Of a DNA stretch of 64,000 bases, positions 36,905 to 46,827 are shown one piece after another. Made by a program: the position numbers and the translations under genes. Within the stretch, counting starts at the first letter, position 1. The number at the start of each line of letters is the position of its first letter. The DNA is taken from assembly GCF_016924145.1 (NCBI RefSeq), contig NZ_JAFFZO010000009.1, positions 37,631-101,630 of the forward strand, given 5' to 3'. The notes beneath the pieces are model-generated. The model made no database searches. It had not been told where the DNA came from and saw nothing but the letters and a program-made list of their open reading frames with translations. Origin of the DNA: Amphritea pacifica (GTDB lineage Bacteria > Pseudomonadota > Gammaproteobacteria > Pseudomonadales > Balneatricaceae).

Positions 36905-36927
36905 CGATTATCTCCCGCGGGCTGCGA

Positions 36928-37740
36928 CTAAAGCCCTTTCCGTTTAGCTTCGTTCCACCAGTGGTCCAGTTCATCGAGGGTGAACGCCTGCCAATCTCCA
37001 GAGGAGCGCTCGACCTGGTCTTCGATATAATTAAAGCGATTGGTAAACTTCTGATTGGTGTAGCGCAACGCCGTCTCCGGATTAACCCCCATATGACGGG
37101 CCAGATTCACCTGAGCAAACAGCAGATCGCCAAGCTCATGCTCCATCTCCAGCTGATCACCAGCAGCGATCGCTTCGCGCAACTCCGCGATCTCCTCCTC
37201 AATCTTATCCAGCACTGGCAGCACATCACCCCAGTCAAAGCCGACCCGGGCAGCCCTTTTCTGCAATTTTTCAGCCCGGTTGAGTGCCGGTAGTGCCATC
37301 GGGATATCATCCAGCACCCGGGGTTCCTGAAATGGCTTTTCACCCCGTTCCTCTGCCTTGATCACTTCCCAGGTCTCTTTGATTTGTTGCTCATCCAACG
37401 CCGTGGAACTACGCCGGCTGGTCAGAGTTCCCTCGGGAAAGACATGGGGGTGACGACGAATCAGTTTCTTTACCAGGGTATCGACGATATCGTCAAAATT
37501 ATAGCCCTGCTGCTCTTCCGCCAGGCGGGCATAAAAGATCACCTGAAACAGCAGGTCTCCCAGTTCGCCCTGCAGGTGCTGCCAGTCCTGTCGCTCGATG
37601 GTATCGGCCACCTCATACGCCTCTTCAAGGGTATGGGGAACAATGCTGGCAAAATCCTGTTTCAGATCCCAGGGACAACCATCCTCAGGGTCCCGCAGCC
37701 GGGCCATCAGCGTTTGCAGATCGTCAAGGGTATAACGCAT
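36928..37740 (-). CDS. mazG: Nucleoside triphosphate pyrophosphohydrolase
   Basis: A 270-residue two-domain all-alpha NTP pyrophosphatase that cleaves NTPs to NMP and PPi. Each MazG domain has its ExxE...D motif: CPWDLKQDFASIVPHTLEEAYEVAD, GDLLFQVIFYARLAEE in the first, and EEEIAELREAI...ELGDLLFAQVNLARH in the second. Its ATG overlaps the relA stop by one base (TGATG), so it is co-translated with relA, as in E. coli. Confidence 0.97.
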   Translation of the reverse strand: MRYTLDDLQTLMARLRDPEDGCPWDLKQDFASIVPHTLEEAYEVADTIERQDWQHLQGELGDLLFQVIFYARLAEEQQGYNFDDIVDTLVKKLIRRHPHVFPEGTLTSRRSSTALDEQQIKETWEVIKAEERGEKPFQEPRVLDDIPMALPALNRAEKLQKRAARVGFDWGDVLPVLDKIEEEIAELREAIAAGDQLEMEHELGDLLFAQVNLARHMGVNPETALRYTNQKFTNRFNYIEDQVERSSGDWQAFTLDELDHWWNEAKRKGL

Positions 37741-39995
37741 CAGCGGGTACCACTCCGCTGTCGATGCACCTCGGTAACGTTTGGAATCTGGTTGATCTTG
37801 TCCATAATCTTACCCAACAGCTCGAGGCGACTGATCTCAATCGTAAGTGTCAGATAGGCTATATTGCTCTTCTTATCCGACTGAGTATTCGCGGCGATCA
37901 GGTTAACATTCTCGTTTGCCATCACCATCATCAGATCGCGCAGCAGACCAGCCCGGTCAAAGGCTTCCACATAGATATCTACCGGGTAGGTTGACTCGCC
38001 CTCTTCTCCCCAACTGACTTCAACCATCCGTTCCCGCTCCTGCTGACGCAGCTGAAAAGCGTTGGTACAGTCATCCCGGTGAATAGAGACACCCCGGCTT
38101 TTGGTGATATAACCGATAATCGGATCGCCCGGTACCGGCTTACAACACGGAGCAATAGTCGTCAGCAGATTACCCACCCCGCGTATTTTTATCCCTTCAT
38201 AAACGGACTGAGAACGAACACTGCTGCCGGGCAATGCCAGATCCAGCTGTTCATCGTGATGATCCGTCTCAACCTGCTGTTGCGCGGCGTTGATCACTTG
38301 CGAAAGACGGATATCCCCGGCGCCCAGCGCAGCATACATATCATCGGCAGAACGATGATTAACCGCCTTCGCCATCAGATCAAAATTAAGATCGGCATTC
38401 TCCAGCGCCAGACGGCGGAACTCACGATCGATAATTTTCTTACCGGCGGCGGCGTTTTTATCTTTGTCCTGAAGTTTAAACCAGTGTTGAATCTTGGCCC
38501 GTGAACGGGCGCTGGTGATGTACCCCAGGTTTGGGTTGAGCCAGTCACGCCGCGGATGCTCTTCACTTGCGGTCAGGATCTCCACCTGATCGCCGGTCTG
38601 AAGCTGACGGGTCAGAGGGACGATCCGGCCGTTCAGTTTTGCTCCGCGACAGCGGTGTCCCACTTCGGTATGCACCCGGTAAGCAAAATCGACCGGTGTC
38701 GAGCCCACCGGCATATCGACGACATGACCATCCGGGGTAAAGACATAAACCCGGTCATGGGTCACATCGCCACCGATCACCTCAGAAAACTCTTCAGTGC
38801 CTCCCAGATCCTCAGTCCACTCAAGCACCTGACGCAGCCAGGCGATCTTGTCTTCATAACTGGAGCTTTGTGAGTGGGTATCGGTGCCTTTATAGAGCCA
38901 GTGTGCGCAAACCCCTAACTCTGCCTCTTCATGCATCGAAAACGTCCGGATCTGAATCTCCAGTACTTTGCCAGAGGGACCAAATACCGCGGTATGCAGG
39001 GAACGATAACCGTTGGGTTTAGGCGATGCGATGTAGTCATCAAACTCGTGGGGGATGTTACGCCACAAGCCGTGAACAATACCCAGCACGGTATAACAGT
39101 CACGAATCTCCGGCACCAGAATCCGCACCGCACGGATATCATAAACCTGGTTAAAGGCGATGTTCTTACGCTGCATTTTACGCCAGATACTGTAGATGTG
39201 TTTGGCGCGTCCCATCACATCGCCATCAATATTGACCTTTTTCAACTCAGCATTAAGAATGCTCACCGCATCTTCGATGAACTGTTGACGATCCAGGCGC
39301 TTCTCATCCAGCAATGACGCAATCTGCTTGTAGTCGTTGGGTTTGAGATAGCGAAATGAGAGATCTTCCAGTTCCCACTTGATATGACCGATCCCCAGCC
39401 GGTGAGCCAGCGGCGCATACACATCAAACACCTCCCGCGCCACCAGATAACGCTTCTTACGGGAGTCACTCTTAACACGACGAATAGCACAGGTGCGCTC
39501 GGCAATCTTGATCAGCACGACCCGCACATCATCGATCATCGACACCAGCATTTTGCGGACGTTGTCCAGCGGGTTACCGCTCTGGCCCAGCACATTCTCA
39601 CGCCGGGGGTTCTGTCGACTGCCGATAGCAGCCATCTGCAACACGCCATCGATCAGCGTAGCAATTGTCTGACTGAAGCGACGGCGAATATCTTCCAGTG
39701 TGGTACGCTTTTCACGAACACTGCGATACAGGATGGCGGCTACCAGCGCGTCCTGATCCTGATTCAGTTCAATAAGAATCTGGGCCATCTCCAGCCCGGT
39801 GAGGTAACTGTCACTGTCTTTCCATGAATCTTCCGAAGGTTCAGCCTCCTCTTTCAGCTGTTTGGCATAAAGACAGGCCTGACGGACGGTATCTATATCC
39901 TTAACCTCGACCTGCTCCTGCAGCCTTTCCAGCCACAGATCCAGATCGACACTACCGTCAGCATGTATTGGATGATCTTCGCGTACTTTTACCAC
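37740..39995 (-). CDS. relA: GTP pyrophosphokinase RelA ((p)ppGpp synthetase I)
   Basis: Ribosome-linked (p)ppGpp synthetase of the stringent response, 751 residues from a GTG at 39995 (AGGGAG upstream; start chosen to give MVKVREDHP as in relatives; an alternative GTG at 40034 adds 13 residues). The N-terminal hydrolase-like domain lacks the HD pair, so it is synthetase-only. Synthetase motifs GRAKHIYSIWRKM and KPNGYRSLHTAVFGPSGKVLEIQIRT, a TGS domain (VYVFTPDGHVVDMPVGSTPVDFAY), a Cys-containing zinc-finger-like segment (APCCKPVPGDPIIGY) and a C-terminal ACT domain follow. Confidence 0.96.
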   Translation of the reverse strand: MVKVREDHPIHADGSVDLDLWLERLQEQVEVKDIDTVRQACLYAKQLKEEAEPSEDSWKDSDSYLTGLEMAQILIELNQDQDALVAAILYRSVREKRTTLEDIRRRFSQTIATLIDGVLQMAAIGSRQNPRRENVLGQSGNPLDNVRKMLVSMIDDVRVVLIKIAERTCAIRRVKSDSRKKRYLVAREVFDVYAPLAHRLGIGHIKWELEDLSFRYLKPNDYKQIASLLDEKRLDRQQFIEDAVSILNAELKKVNIDGDVMGRAKHIYSIWRKMQRKNIAFNQVYDIRAVRILVPEIRDCYTVLGIVHGLWRNIPHEFDDYIASPKPNGYRSLHTAVFGPSGKVLEIQIRTFSMHEEAELGVCAHWLYKGTDTHSQSSSYEDKIAWLRQVLEWTEDLGGTEEFSEVIGGDVTHDRVYVFTPDGHVVDMPVGSTPVDFAYRVHTEVGHRCRGAKLNGRIVPLTRQLQTGDQVEILTASEEHPRRDWLNPNLGYITSARSRAKIQHWFKLQDKDKNAAAGKKIIDREFRRLALENADLNFDLMAKAVNHRSADDMYAALGAGDIRLSQVINAAQQQVETDHHDEQLDLALPGSSVRSQSVYEGIKIRGVGNLLTTIAPCCKPVPGDPIIGYITKSRGVSIHRDDCTNAFQLRQQERERMVEVSWGEEGESTYPVDIYVEAFDRAGLLRDLMMVMANENVNLIAANTQSDKKSNIAYLTLTIEISRLELLGKIMDKINQIPNVTEVHRQRSGTR

Positions 39996-40269
39996 AGCGC
40001 TACGCCGCTCCCTTGTATACCTTCGTGATGCCACTCATATTGCGCTATCTGCACCCTGCTGATGACCACGTTATAACAGTAGCAGGGGCCAAAATATTAT
40101 GAATCCATAGCACTTACAGCGGCCCATTTTAGTATTTCAGCCATGCAATAGCGAGTATGTTCAGCGTAAATCGGGGTATGCTGTCGGTAATCAGGGGCGG
40201 GAAAACCGGCTTTCTAATTAAAAAAGAAAACCCGCTGGCCGATCCGCCATACCGGTTGAGGGGCTGATT
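39996..40269. other. Gap between relA and the methyltransferase gene
   Basis: About 270 bases upstream of relA and downstream of the methyltransferase gene. No gene, repeat or strong terminator is seen. Confidence 0.4.
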
Positions 40270-40911
40270 TCAGGAAGGTTTAACGGCGATACCCGTCACC
40301 AGTTGTCTTACCAGCCGCGGAAAGGCGTGATGCTGATAGCGCTGTAGCTGCGGCACCTCAAAACCAGCGCGGGAAATAAGCTCTGCAGTCTCCCGGTTCA
40401 GCTGGCAGCCCCCGGCACACCGTCGCCAGAAGGGATTAAGACGATGTTGCCAGCGCTGTACTGCAATGTCATCTGAGAGCACATGCTCAAAGAATAGCAG
40501 TTGCCCGCCCGGCCTGAGCACGCGATAAATTTCCTGCAACACCTTTTGCGGATGAGGCACGGAACAGAGCACAAGAAAGCAGACCACTGTATCAAACTGG
40601 TTATCTGCCAACGGGATATCCATCGCATCAGCAACCAGTAACTGAATTTTATTACGCTGAACTTCCGGTAAAGCTGCCAGAACTGCGCTGGCTTTCTGCA
40701 TCACTCCGGTATCAGGCTCAAGTGCATACAGTTCAGAGACCTGCCCCGGATAACAATCAAAGCTGGTGCCGGTACCTGCGCCAATCTCCAGCACGGTCCC
40801 TCTGGCATAGCTCAGGAGTTGCTCTCTTTCAGGAGCGACCAGCTTCGATACCCGGTCCAGCAACCAGGGAAACAACCAGCGATAATATGGATTGAATCGG
40901 CGTAGACTCAT
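40270..40911 (-). CDS. Class I SAM-dependent methyltransferase
   Basis: A 213-residue methyltransferase with motif I LEIGAGTGTSF (about 41-51), an acidic residue near ALEPDTG, QFDTVVCFLVLCSVP and LRPGGQLLFFEHVLS. The C-terminal part has a cysteine pair (RRCAGGCQLNR). Similar proteins are distant relatives of UbiE/METTL7; the substrate cannot be told. Divergent from the thioesterase gene. Confidence 0.85.
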   Translation of the reverse strand: MSLRRFNPYYRWLFPWLLDRVSKLVAPEREQLLSYARGTVLEIGAGTGTSFDCYPGQVSELYALEPDTGVMQKASAVLAALPEVQRNKIQLLVADAMDIPLADNQFDTVVCFLVLCSVPHPQKVLQEIYRVLRPGGQLLFFEHVLSDDIAVQRWQHRLNPFWRRCAGGCQLNRETAELISRAGFEVPQLQRYQHHAFPRLVRQLVTGIAVKPS

Positions 40912-40978
40912 CTCTTGGCATCCACTATTCTTGTACTGAAATTACGTACTTTTGTTTTACATTTCAGGAGCTTTACCT

Positions 40979-41410
40979 ATGGCACGTATCAAAATTGATA
41001 TGCCCGAAAACTACAGTTTCACCACCGAAATACCGGTACGTATCAGTGATATTAACTATGCTGGCCACCTCAGCAACGACGCTGTGTTATCCATCGTACA
41101 TGAAGCACGACTTCGTTATCTGAACTCCCACAACTATACAGAGCAGGATATCGAAGGTTCAGGCATTATTATGACCGACTCGGTTATCGTCTATAAGGCC
41201 GAGAGTTTTTACGGTGACCTGATACAGATCGATATTACTGTGGGCGACTTCAATAAGTATGGCTGTGATATCTACTACCTTCTCAGCAATAAGAAGACAG
41301 CGGTAGAGATCGCCCATGTCAAAACCGGTATCGTATTTTTTGATTACACCGAAGGAAAGGTGGTGACCGTACCCGAAGGGTTTAAAGACAGAATCATCAA
41401 AGTGGTTTAA
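40979..41410 (+). CDS. Hotdog-fold acyl-CoA thioesterase
   Basis: A 143-residue single hotdog domain related to FadM/YbgC-type thioesterases. The start at 40979 has CAGGAG upstream. VRISDINYAGHLSNDAVLSIVHEARLRYL contains the catalytic Asp and the central helix. Probably hydrolyses an acyl-CoA; chain length unknown. Confidence 0.85.
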   Translation: MARIKIDMPENYSFTTEIPVRISDINYAGHLSNDAVLSIVHEARLRYLNSHNYTEQDIEGSGIIMTDSVIVYKAESFYGDLIQIDITVGDFNKYGCDIYYLLSNKKTAVEIAHVKTGIVFFDYTEGKVVTVPEGFKDRIIKVV

Positions 41411-41512
41411 ACACCCGAGTCTGACTGTTTAATAATTACTCAAAAAAAACAGTTTAACTGGTTGAAAAAAATACAGAAATGACAACCTGAACGAATTTTA
41501 ACCCACCGCCGC

Positions 41513-41535
41513 AAAGCCCCATAATATGGGGCTTT
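41513..41535. terminator. Short palindrome, weak terminator candidate
   Basis: Perfect inverted repeat AAAGCCCCAT / ATGGGGCTTT with a 3-base loop, about 100 bases after the thioesterase stop and 95 bases before the convergent CopG-type gene. The T tract is only three bases. Confidence 0.55.
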
Positions 41536-41629
41536 CACAGAGTTATCCTAGAGTTATTAACAGCCTTGTGACACTATTTCTGTTTATAAAAGAGGGATAA
41601 CGCTCCATTGCCGGGACGCAGTCCAATAC

Positions 41630-41824
41630 TCACTGATCACCGTCCGACTCTTCACTAAAGACTTCATCGCGCCACGCGGGCCCCAGCTTCTCTTCAATAT
41701 AATCACGAATCAGCTTACGCACCATCTGCGAAGGGGTGACATCATCTGCATTGCACAGCTTTTCAAAGGTCGCTTTCTTGTTCGGGTCAATCAGCAGTGT
41801 CAGCCGTGCTGTTCTCTTCTCCAT
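41630..41824 (-). CDS. Ribbon-helix-helix (CopG/Arc-type) DNA-binding protein
   Basis: A 64-residue protein. RTARLTLLIDPNKKATFEKLCNADDVTPSQMVRKLIRDYIEE matches the short beta strand plus two helices of an RHH dimer. Alone like this it may be a transcriptional regulator; no toxin-like partner lies next to it, so an antitoxin role is not supported. It is divergent from the SulP gene and could regulate it (inference). Confidence 0.8.
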   Translation of the reverse strand: MEKRTARLTLLIDPNKKATFEKLCNADDVTPSQMVRKLIRDYIEEKLGPAWRDEVFSEESDGDQ

Positions 41825-41990
41825 AACAACTCCTCTAAACTATTTATGTTAATCATATTAACATTGATTTATACAGTGATGAACATGTAATGTAATCTAT
41901 ATTCTAACAACCACTCAACCGAACCTGAGGCTACATTGCCGGTCGCAGCGTCTTTTATCCGCTGTGACGGCTTAGCGAGAGCAATTATTC

Positions 41991-43739
41991 ATGTCGCATC
42001 GTTTACATCTGCACAGTATTAAGCCTTTTAGTGCGCTGCGTGAGAGCCTTAAAGAGGGCTACACCCTGGCTTCCCTATACCGGGACCTGATGGCGGGCAT
42101 CACGGTTGGCATCATCGCTATTCCATTATCAATGGCGCTGGCGATTGCCAGCGGTGTCCCGCCACAATACGGCCTCTATACCGCCATCATCGCCGGTATT
42201 CTGATCCCCCTGACCGGCGGTTCCCGCTATAGCATATCCGGTCCGACTGCGGCTTTTGTCGTGATTTTGTATCCCGTGGCTCAGCAGTTCGGACTCAGTG
42301 GGCTGTTGATCGCCTCACTGATGGCAGGCGTGATGCTGGTGTTAATGGCGTTGAGTCGCCTGGGCCGTCTGATTGAATACATTCCCGAACCGGTCACTCT
42401 GGGCTTCACCTCAGGCATTGCGGTGGTGATCGCTACCCTGCAGATGAAAGATTTTCTGGGGCTCGAGCTCCCGGAGATGCCAGAAAAATATATCGATAAA
42501 GTACTCGCGCTGATCAATGCATTGCCCACCCTGGAACCTGCCGAGTTTCTTATCGGGGCCACAACCCTGGCGGTGTTAGTCGTCTGGCCCCGGTTGCGCA
42601 TTCCGATTCCGGGGCACCTGCCAGCCGTTGCCATCGGGGTAGCACTGTCTTTACTGCTGGCCAGTGCCGGTTTTGATCTCCAGACCATCGGTTCCCGTTT
42701 CAGCTATCAACTGGCTGATGGCACCATCGGTCAGGGTATTCCTCCGGCTTTGCCCGAATTCAACTGGCCCTGGCTGCAGCCGGGGCCGGATGGGCAACCG
42801 ATCGACTGGGATTTCCATAAACTGACGGCACTGATTCCGATCGCCTTTTCAATTGCGATGCTGGGGGCGATTGAATCACTGCTCTGTGCAGTGGTGCTGG
42901 ACGGCATGAGTGGCAAGCGCCATCACTCCAACGTCGAACTGCTGGGCCAGGGGGTCGGCAATCTGATAACTCCCTGGTTTGGTGGCATTACCGCAACGGC
43001 AGCCATCGCCCGCTCCGCTGCCAACTACCGTGCCGGTGCTCGGTCACCCCTGGCGGCCGTTATTCACGGTCTGGTCGTACTCGTCAGCCTGCTGATACTG
43101 GCACCCTGGCTGGCGTATATACCGATGGCCTCAATGGCGGCGATGCTGTTGATGGTCGCCTGGAATATGAGTGAAGCGCCGAAAGTGGTGGAGCTTCTTA
43201 AAAAAGCGCCCTCCGGGGATATTCTGGTGCTGCTGACCTGTTTCTCTCTGACCGTGATGATCGATATGGTGGTGGCGATCTCCTTCGGTATTGTCCTTGC
43301 TTCCCTGCTGTTCATGCGGGATATCGCCCAGATGACCCGGGTGATCGAGATCAGTGATAACCGCAAACATGTACCCGACTCGCTGCCAGAAGACTGGGGC
43401 GTATATAAAATCAGCGGGCCGCTGTTTTTTGCCGCAGCCGACAGAATTTTCTCGGAAATGTTATTGCTCACGGAGCATAAGCAATGCGTCATCCTCTATA
43501 TGGATGCTGTGCCGATCCTGGATGCCGGCGGATTGTCCGCACTGAATCATTTTCTGGAGGCAAAATTCAAGACGGGTAGCTTTGTTATTATCGCCGACCT
43601 GCAATTTCAACCCCTGAAAAATATCGCTAAAGCAGGACTGAAACCGATCGATCAGGCACTGGTTTTCACACCGACACTGGCTGAAGCGATTGAAGTGGCT
43701 GGTGCCAAAGTCACACAGGCAAACGCCCTGCCTCACTAA
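41991..43739 (+). CDS. SulP family anion transporter with STAS domain
   Basis: A 582-residue inner-membrane permease. About a dozen membrane spans (residues about 30-420) include the SulP signature region AIPLSMALAIASGVPPQYGLYTAIIAG and GSRYSISGPTAAFVVI. A C-terminal STAS domain (about 455-565, VYKISGPLFFAAADRIF, DAVPILDAGGLSAL) is present. Substrates of the family are sulfate, bicarbonate, dicarboxylates or other anions; which one is not clear here. Confidence 0.93.
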   Translation: MSHRLHLHSIKPFSALRESLKEGYTLASLYRDLMAGITVGIIAIPLSMALAIASGVPPQYGLYTAIIAGILIPLTGGSRYSISGPTAAFVVILYPVAQQFGLSGLLIASLMAGVMLVLMALSRLGRLIEYIPEPVTLGFTSGIAVVIATLQMKDFLGLELPEMPEKYIDKVLALINALPTLEPAEFLIGATTLAVLVVWPRLRIPIPGHLPAVAIGVALSLLLASAGFDLQTIGSRFSYQLADGTIGQGIPPALPEFNWPWLQPGPDGQPIDWDFHKLTALIPIAFSIAMLGAIESLLCAVVLDGMSGKRHHSNVELLGQGVGNLITPWFGGITATAAIARSAANYRAGARSPLAAVIHGLVVLVSLLILAPWLAYIPMASMAAMLLMVAWNMSEAPKVVELLKKAPSGDILVLLTCFSLTVMIDMVVAISFGIVLASLLFMRDIAQMTRVIEISDNRKHVPDSLPEDWGVYKISGPLFFAAADRIFSEMLLLTEHKQCVILYMDAVPILDAGGLSALNHFLEAKFKTGSFVIIADLQFQPLKNIAKAGLKPIDQALVFTPTLAEAIEVAGAKVTQANALPH

Positions 43740-43805
43740 CAAGACCGGGCAAAACAGGACTTTTTTTTACATCCCCTGTTTTCAGATGGGCGGCGTTCAA
43801 AAAGC

Positions 43806-43834
43806 AAAAAAACCGCCAGTGATGGCGGTTTTTT
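43806..43834. terminator. Bidirectional terminator between SulP gene and dnaB
   Basis: Inverted repeat AAAAAAACCGCCA / TGGCGGTTTTTT (43806-43818 and 43823-43834) with A and T runs serving both convergent genes. Confidence 0.93.
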
Positions 43835-43860
43835 CACAGGGCCTGCGCCAGTGTGACCTT

Positions 43861-45243
43861 CTATTCGTAGTCCTGATAGGCCATCGGTGCCAGATTCTCA
43901 AACTTGGTAAACTGACCGATAAACGCCAGACGGTTACTACCGATAGGACCATTACGCTGTTTACCAATGATGATCTCGGCAATGCCCTTATCCGGAGAGT
44001 CCTCGTTGTAGACCTCATCCCGGTAGATAAACATGATCACGTCGGCATCCTGCTCGATCGCACCGGATTCCCGCAGGTCAGAGTTAACAGGACGCTTGTT
44101 AGGTCGTTGCTCCAGCGCACGGTTCAGCTGCGACAGCGCAACAACCGGGCATTCCAGCTCTTTAGCCAGCGCCTTAAGAGAGCGCGAAATCTCGGAGATC
44201 TCCGCCGTACGTCCCTCACTACTCCCCCCTTTCAGTTGCATCAACTGAAGGTAATCCACCATGATCAGAGCGATATCACCATGTTCCCGAACAATACGCC
44301 GGGCACGGTTGCGCATCTCTGTCGGACTGATACCGGCAGTGTCATCGATAAACAGCGGCTTATCCCGCAACATATTCACAGCCGTGGTCAGACGGGGCCA
44401 GTCATCCTCTTCCAGCTTACCGGAACGTACCCGGGTCTGGTTGATCCGCCCAAGGGAGGAGAGCATCCGCGTGACCAACTGGTCTGCAGGCATCTCGAGG
44501 CTGAATACCAGTACCGGTTTATCCTGCGCCATCAGAGCATTTTCGACCAGGTTCATGGCAAAGGTAGTTTTACCCATGGAGGGACGGGCTGCCACGATGA
44601 TCAGGTCAGAAGGCTGCAAACCTCCGGTGGATTTATCCAACTCTTCAAACCCGGTGGTAACTCCGGTCATCGAGCCTTCGGAGTTAAACAGCTCATCAAT
44701 CTTATCCACCGCTTTTTTCAGCAGTGGATTAACCCCGACAGGCCCCCCCTCGTTGGGCCGGTCCTCGGCGATCTGAAAGATCTTCTGTTCCGCTTCGCTG
44801 AGGATATCCGTGCCTGGACGCCCTTCCGGCATAAAGGCACTTTCGGCAATCTCGTGGGCAACGGTGATCATCTTGCGCAACAGCGCCCGATCACGAACGA
44901 TCTCGGCATAAGCACGGATATTAGACGCACTGGGGGTATTTCGGGCCAGCTCAACCAGATAGTCGAGTCCGCCCGCCGCATCCAGATTTCCGGTGCGATC
45001 CAGCTCTTCAGAGATGGTCACCACATCGATCGGCTGCATATTATTAACCAGCTTCTCAATCGTACGAAAGATCAGCCGGTGATCGTGGCGGTAGAACTGA
45101 TCTTCCAGCACGATCTCTGATACCGCATCCCAGGCGTTATTATCCAGCATCAGCCCGCCGAGTACGGACTGTTCAGCTTCCTGCGAGTGAGGAGGAACTT
45201 TTACCCCCTCCATATCGGCTGAATCAGGATCCAGATAATCCAT
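43861..45243 (-). CDS. dnaB: Replicative DNA helicase DnaB
   Basis: Hexameric 5'-3' helicase of the replication fork, 460 residues. The N-terminal domain (about 18-120, PPHSQEAEQSVLGGLMLDNNAWD) and the RecA-like domain with Walker A ARPSMGKTTF (about 222-231), IMVDYLQLM and SRSLKALAKELECPVVALSQLNRALEQR follow the usual order. No intein. It follows the rpsF-rpsR-rplI ribosomal operon, as in many gammaproteobacteria, but a terminator lies between them. Confidence 0.98.
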   Translation of the reverse strand: MDYLDPDSADMEGVKVPPHSQEAEQSVLGGLMLDNNAWDAVSEIVLEDQFYRHDHRLIFRTIEKLVNNMQPIDVVTISEELDRTGNLDAAGGLDYLVELARNTPSASNIRAYAEIVRDRALLRKMITVAHEIAESAFMPEGRPGTDILSEAEQKIFQIAEDRPNEGGPVGVNPLLKKAVDKIDELFNSEGSMTGVTTGFEELDKSTGGLQPSDLIIVAARPSMGKTTFAMNLVENALMAQDKPVLVFSLEMPADQLVTRMLSSLGRINQTRVRSGKLEEDDWPRLTTAVNMLRDKPLFIDDTAGISPTEMRNRARRIVREHGDIALIMVDYLQLMQLKGGSSEGRTAEISEISRSLKALAKELECPVVALSQLNRALEQRPNKRPVNSDLRESGAIEQDADVIMFIYRDEVYNEDSPDKGIAEIIIGKQRNGPIGSNRLAFIGQFTKFENLAPMAYQDYE

Positions 45244-45300
45244 AAAACTTTATACCTCAACACACAGAATACCCGCTTCAGATCCCCTTGGCCTGAAACG

Positions 45301-45337
45301 AAAAAAGCACTGCGCAGTATAATACTACGCAGTGCTT
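45301..45337 (-). terminator. Terminator of the rpsF-rpsR-rplI operon
   Basis: Stem AAGCACTGCG / CGCAGTGCTT (45305-45314 and 45328-45337); on the minus strand it is followed by TTTTTT. It lies about 45 bases after the rplI stop. Confidence 0.88.
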
Positions 45338-45382
45338 CTTAACTCACCCGCTGATCTGAAAGATTCAGATCAAAAGCAGTGC

Positions 45383-45829
45383 TTACTCGCCAACAACAAC
45401 GATGCCGACAGTAGCAGTCACTTCCGGGTGCAGCTGAATAGCAACTTCGAACTCACCAGTGGTACGCAGCGCACCTTCTGGCAGACGAACTTCACTCTTA
45501 GCCACTTCGATACCTGAAGCTGTAATTGCATCAGCGATATCAGCAGTACCGATAGAACCAAACAGTTTGCCCTCTTCGCCCGCTTTAGCAACGATAGACA
45601 GTTCAATTTCGTTCAGTTGTGCAGCACGTGTCTGAGCAGAATTCAGCTTCTCAGATGCAGCAGATTCCAGTTCAGCACGACGTGCTTCAAAAGCTTCCAG
45701 ATTAGCCGCTGTCGCAGGAACCGCTTTCCCAAAAGGAAGCAGGTAGTTACGACCGTAACCACGCTTAACGGTTACCTTGTCACCCAGGCTACCCAGTTTG
45801 CCAATTTTCTCGAGCAGGATAACTTCCAT
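45383..45829 (-). CDS. rplI: Ribosomal protein L9
   Basis: A 148-residue L9: the N-terminal rRNA-binding domain ([36 protein letters not shown]), connecting helix (about 40-75) and C-terminal domain. Last gene of rpsF-rpsR-rplI. Confidence 0.98.
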   Translation of the reverse strand: MEVILLEKIGKLGSLGDKVTVKRGYGRNYLLPFGKAVPATAANLEAFEARRAELESAASEKLNSAQTRAAQLNEIELSIVAKAGEEGKLFGSIGTADIADAITASGIEVAKSEVRLPEGALRTTGEFEVAIQLHPEVTATVGIVVVGE

Positions 45830-45948
45830 CTCGCAAACCTCTATTTTTACTCTCGCCTGTCAGCGTCTGGCACTCACAGGCTGAAACTTGTTTAATCACC
45901 TGCACACATATTTCACATACCTGAATAGGTGCAGCAGGTTAACCGTTA

Positions 45949-46176
45949 TTACTGGTGGCTGTCAGTGTATGGCAGCAGTGCAACGTAACGCGCACGCTTG
46001 ATAGCTGTTGCCAGTTGACGCTGGTAACGCGCTTTAGTACCAGTGATACGGCTAGGTACGATTTTACCGGTTTCAGTAATGTAACCTTTCAGGGTATCCA
46101 GATCTTTGTAATCGATCTCAGTAACGCCTTCAGCGGTAAAACGGCAGAATTTTCTACGACGGAAAAAACGAGCCAT
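45949..46176 (-). CDS. rpsR: Ribosomal protein S18
   Basis: A 75-residue S18 with the [20 protein letters not shown] start and [30 protein letters not shown]-type core (here [11 protein letters not shown]). It binds S6 in the platform of the 30S subunit; rpsF is the upstream neighbour (32 bases). Confidence 0.98.
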   Translation of the reverse strand: MARFFRRRKFCRFTAEGVTEIDYKDLDTLKGYITETGKIVPSRITGTKARYQRQLATAIKRARYVALLPYTDSHQ

Positions 46177-46208
46177 GGTATATCTCCTCTAAATATGGGT
46201 TAAACCGA

Positions 46209-46652
46209 TTACTCGGCAGCAGCTTCTTCAGCAGCTGGCGCATCAGCAGCCGGAGCTTCTGCAACAGGTGCATCAGTCGCTTCAGCAGACTTTTCAGAAC
46301 GCTCTTCGCGACGTGGACGACGCTCTTCACGGCCTTCAGCAGCTTTAATTGGAGATACTTCAGTAACCGCATCTTTACGACGAACAACCATGTTACGGAT
46401 AACCGCATCGTTGTAACGGAAGATGTTGGTTAGCTCGTCCAGAGTTTCCTGAGCACACTCAACGTTCATCAGAACGTAGTGAGCTTTATGGATCTTGTTG
46501 ATTGGGTAAGCCAGGTGGCGACGACCCCAATCTTCCAGACGGTGGATTTTACCTTCAGATTCTTCAATCAGCTTGGTATAACGCTCAACCATAGCTGGAA
46601 CCTGCTCACTCTGATTCGGGTGAACCAGAAAAACGATTTCGTAATGACGCAT
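46209..46652 (-). CDS. rpsF: Ribosomal protein S6 with long acidic Ala/Glu tail
   Basis: A 147-residue S6. The ATG at 46652 (AAGGAG upstream) starts [18 protein letters not shown]; the core ends near residue 100. The C-terminal tail (about 108-147) first carries Arg/Glu repeats, then Ala/Pro/Glu-rich sequence ending EEAAAE. An acidic tail ending in Glu is where RimK adds glutamates in E. coli, so modification is possible. Confidence 0.97.
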   Translation of the reverse strand: MRHYEIVFLVHPNQSEQVPAMVERYTKLIEESEGKIHRLEDWGRRHLAYPINKIHKAHYVLMNVECAQETLDELTNIFRYNDAVIRNMVVRRKDAVTEVSPIKAAEGREERRPRREERSEKSAEATDAPVAEAPAADAPAAEEAAAE

Positions 46653-46827
46653 TAATTGCTCCTTACGGTTTATACAGCCTTCAGCCGCATCGAAAAACGG
46701 TAGAAAGCAAGGAGTTAGAGTTAGTTTCCTCAATGGCATAGCCAACGGGAGGCGAAATTATACGCGAAGATCGATAAAACACAAACAAATCTACGCTATT
46801 TCTGTCCTCTGGTGTTGCAAACCGATA

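Noticed and set aside
41630-41824. Antitoxin of a toxin-antitoxin pair
   Set aside because: The RHH protein has no small toxin-like gene beside it.
43690-45120. 476-codon open frame on the plus strand opposite dnaB
   Set aside because: A shadow of dnaB; it runs through the bidirectional terminator and shows no family similarity.
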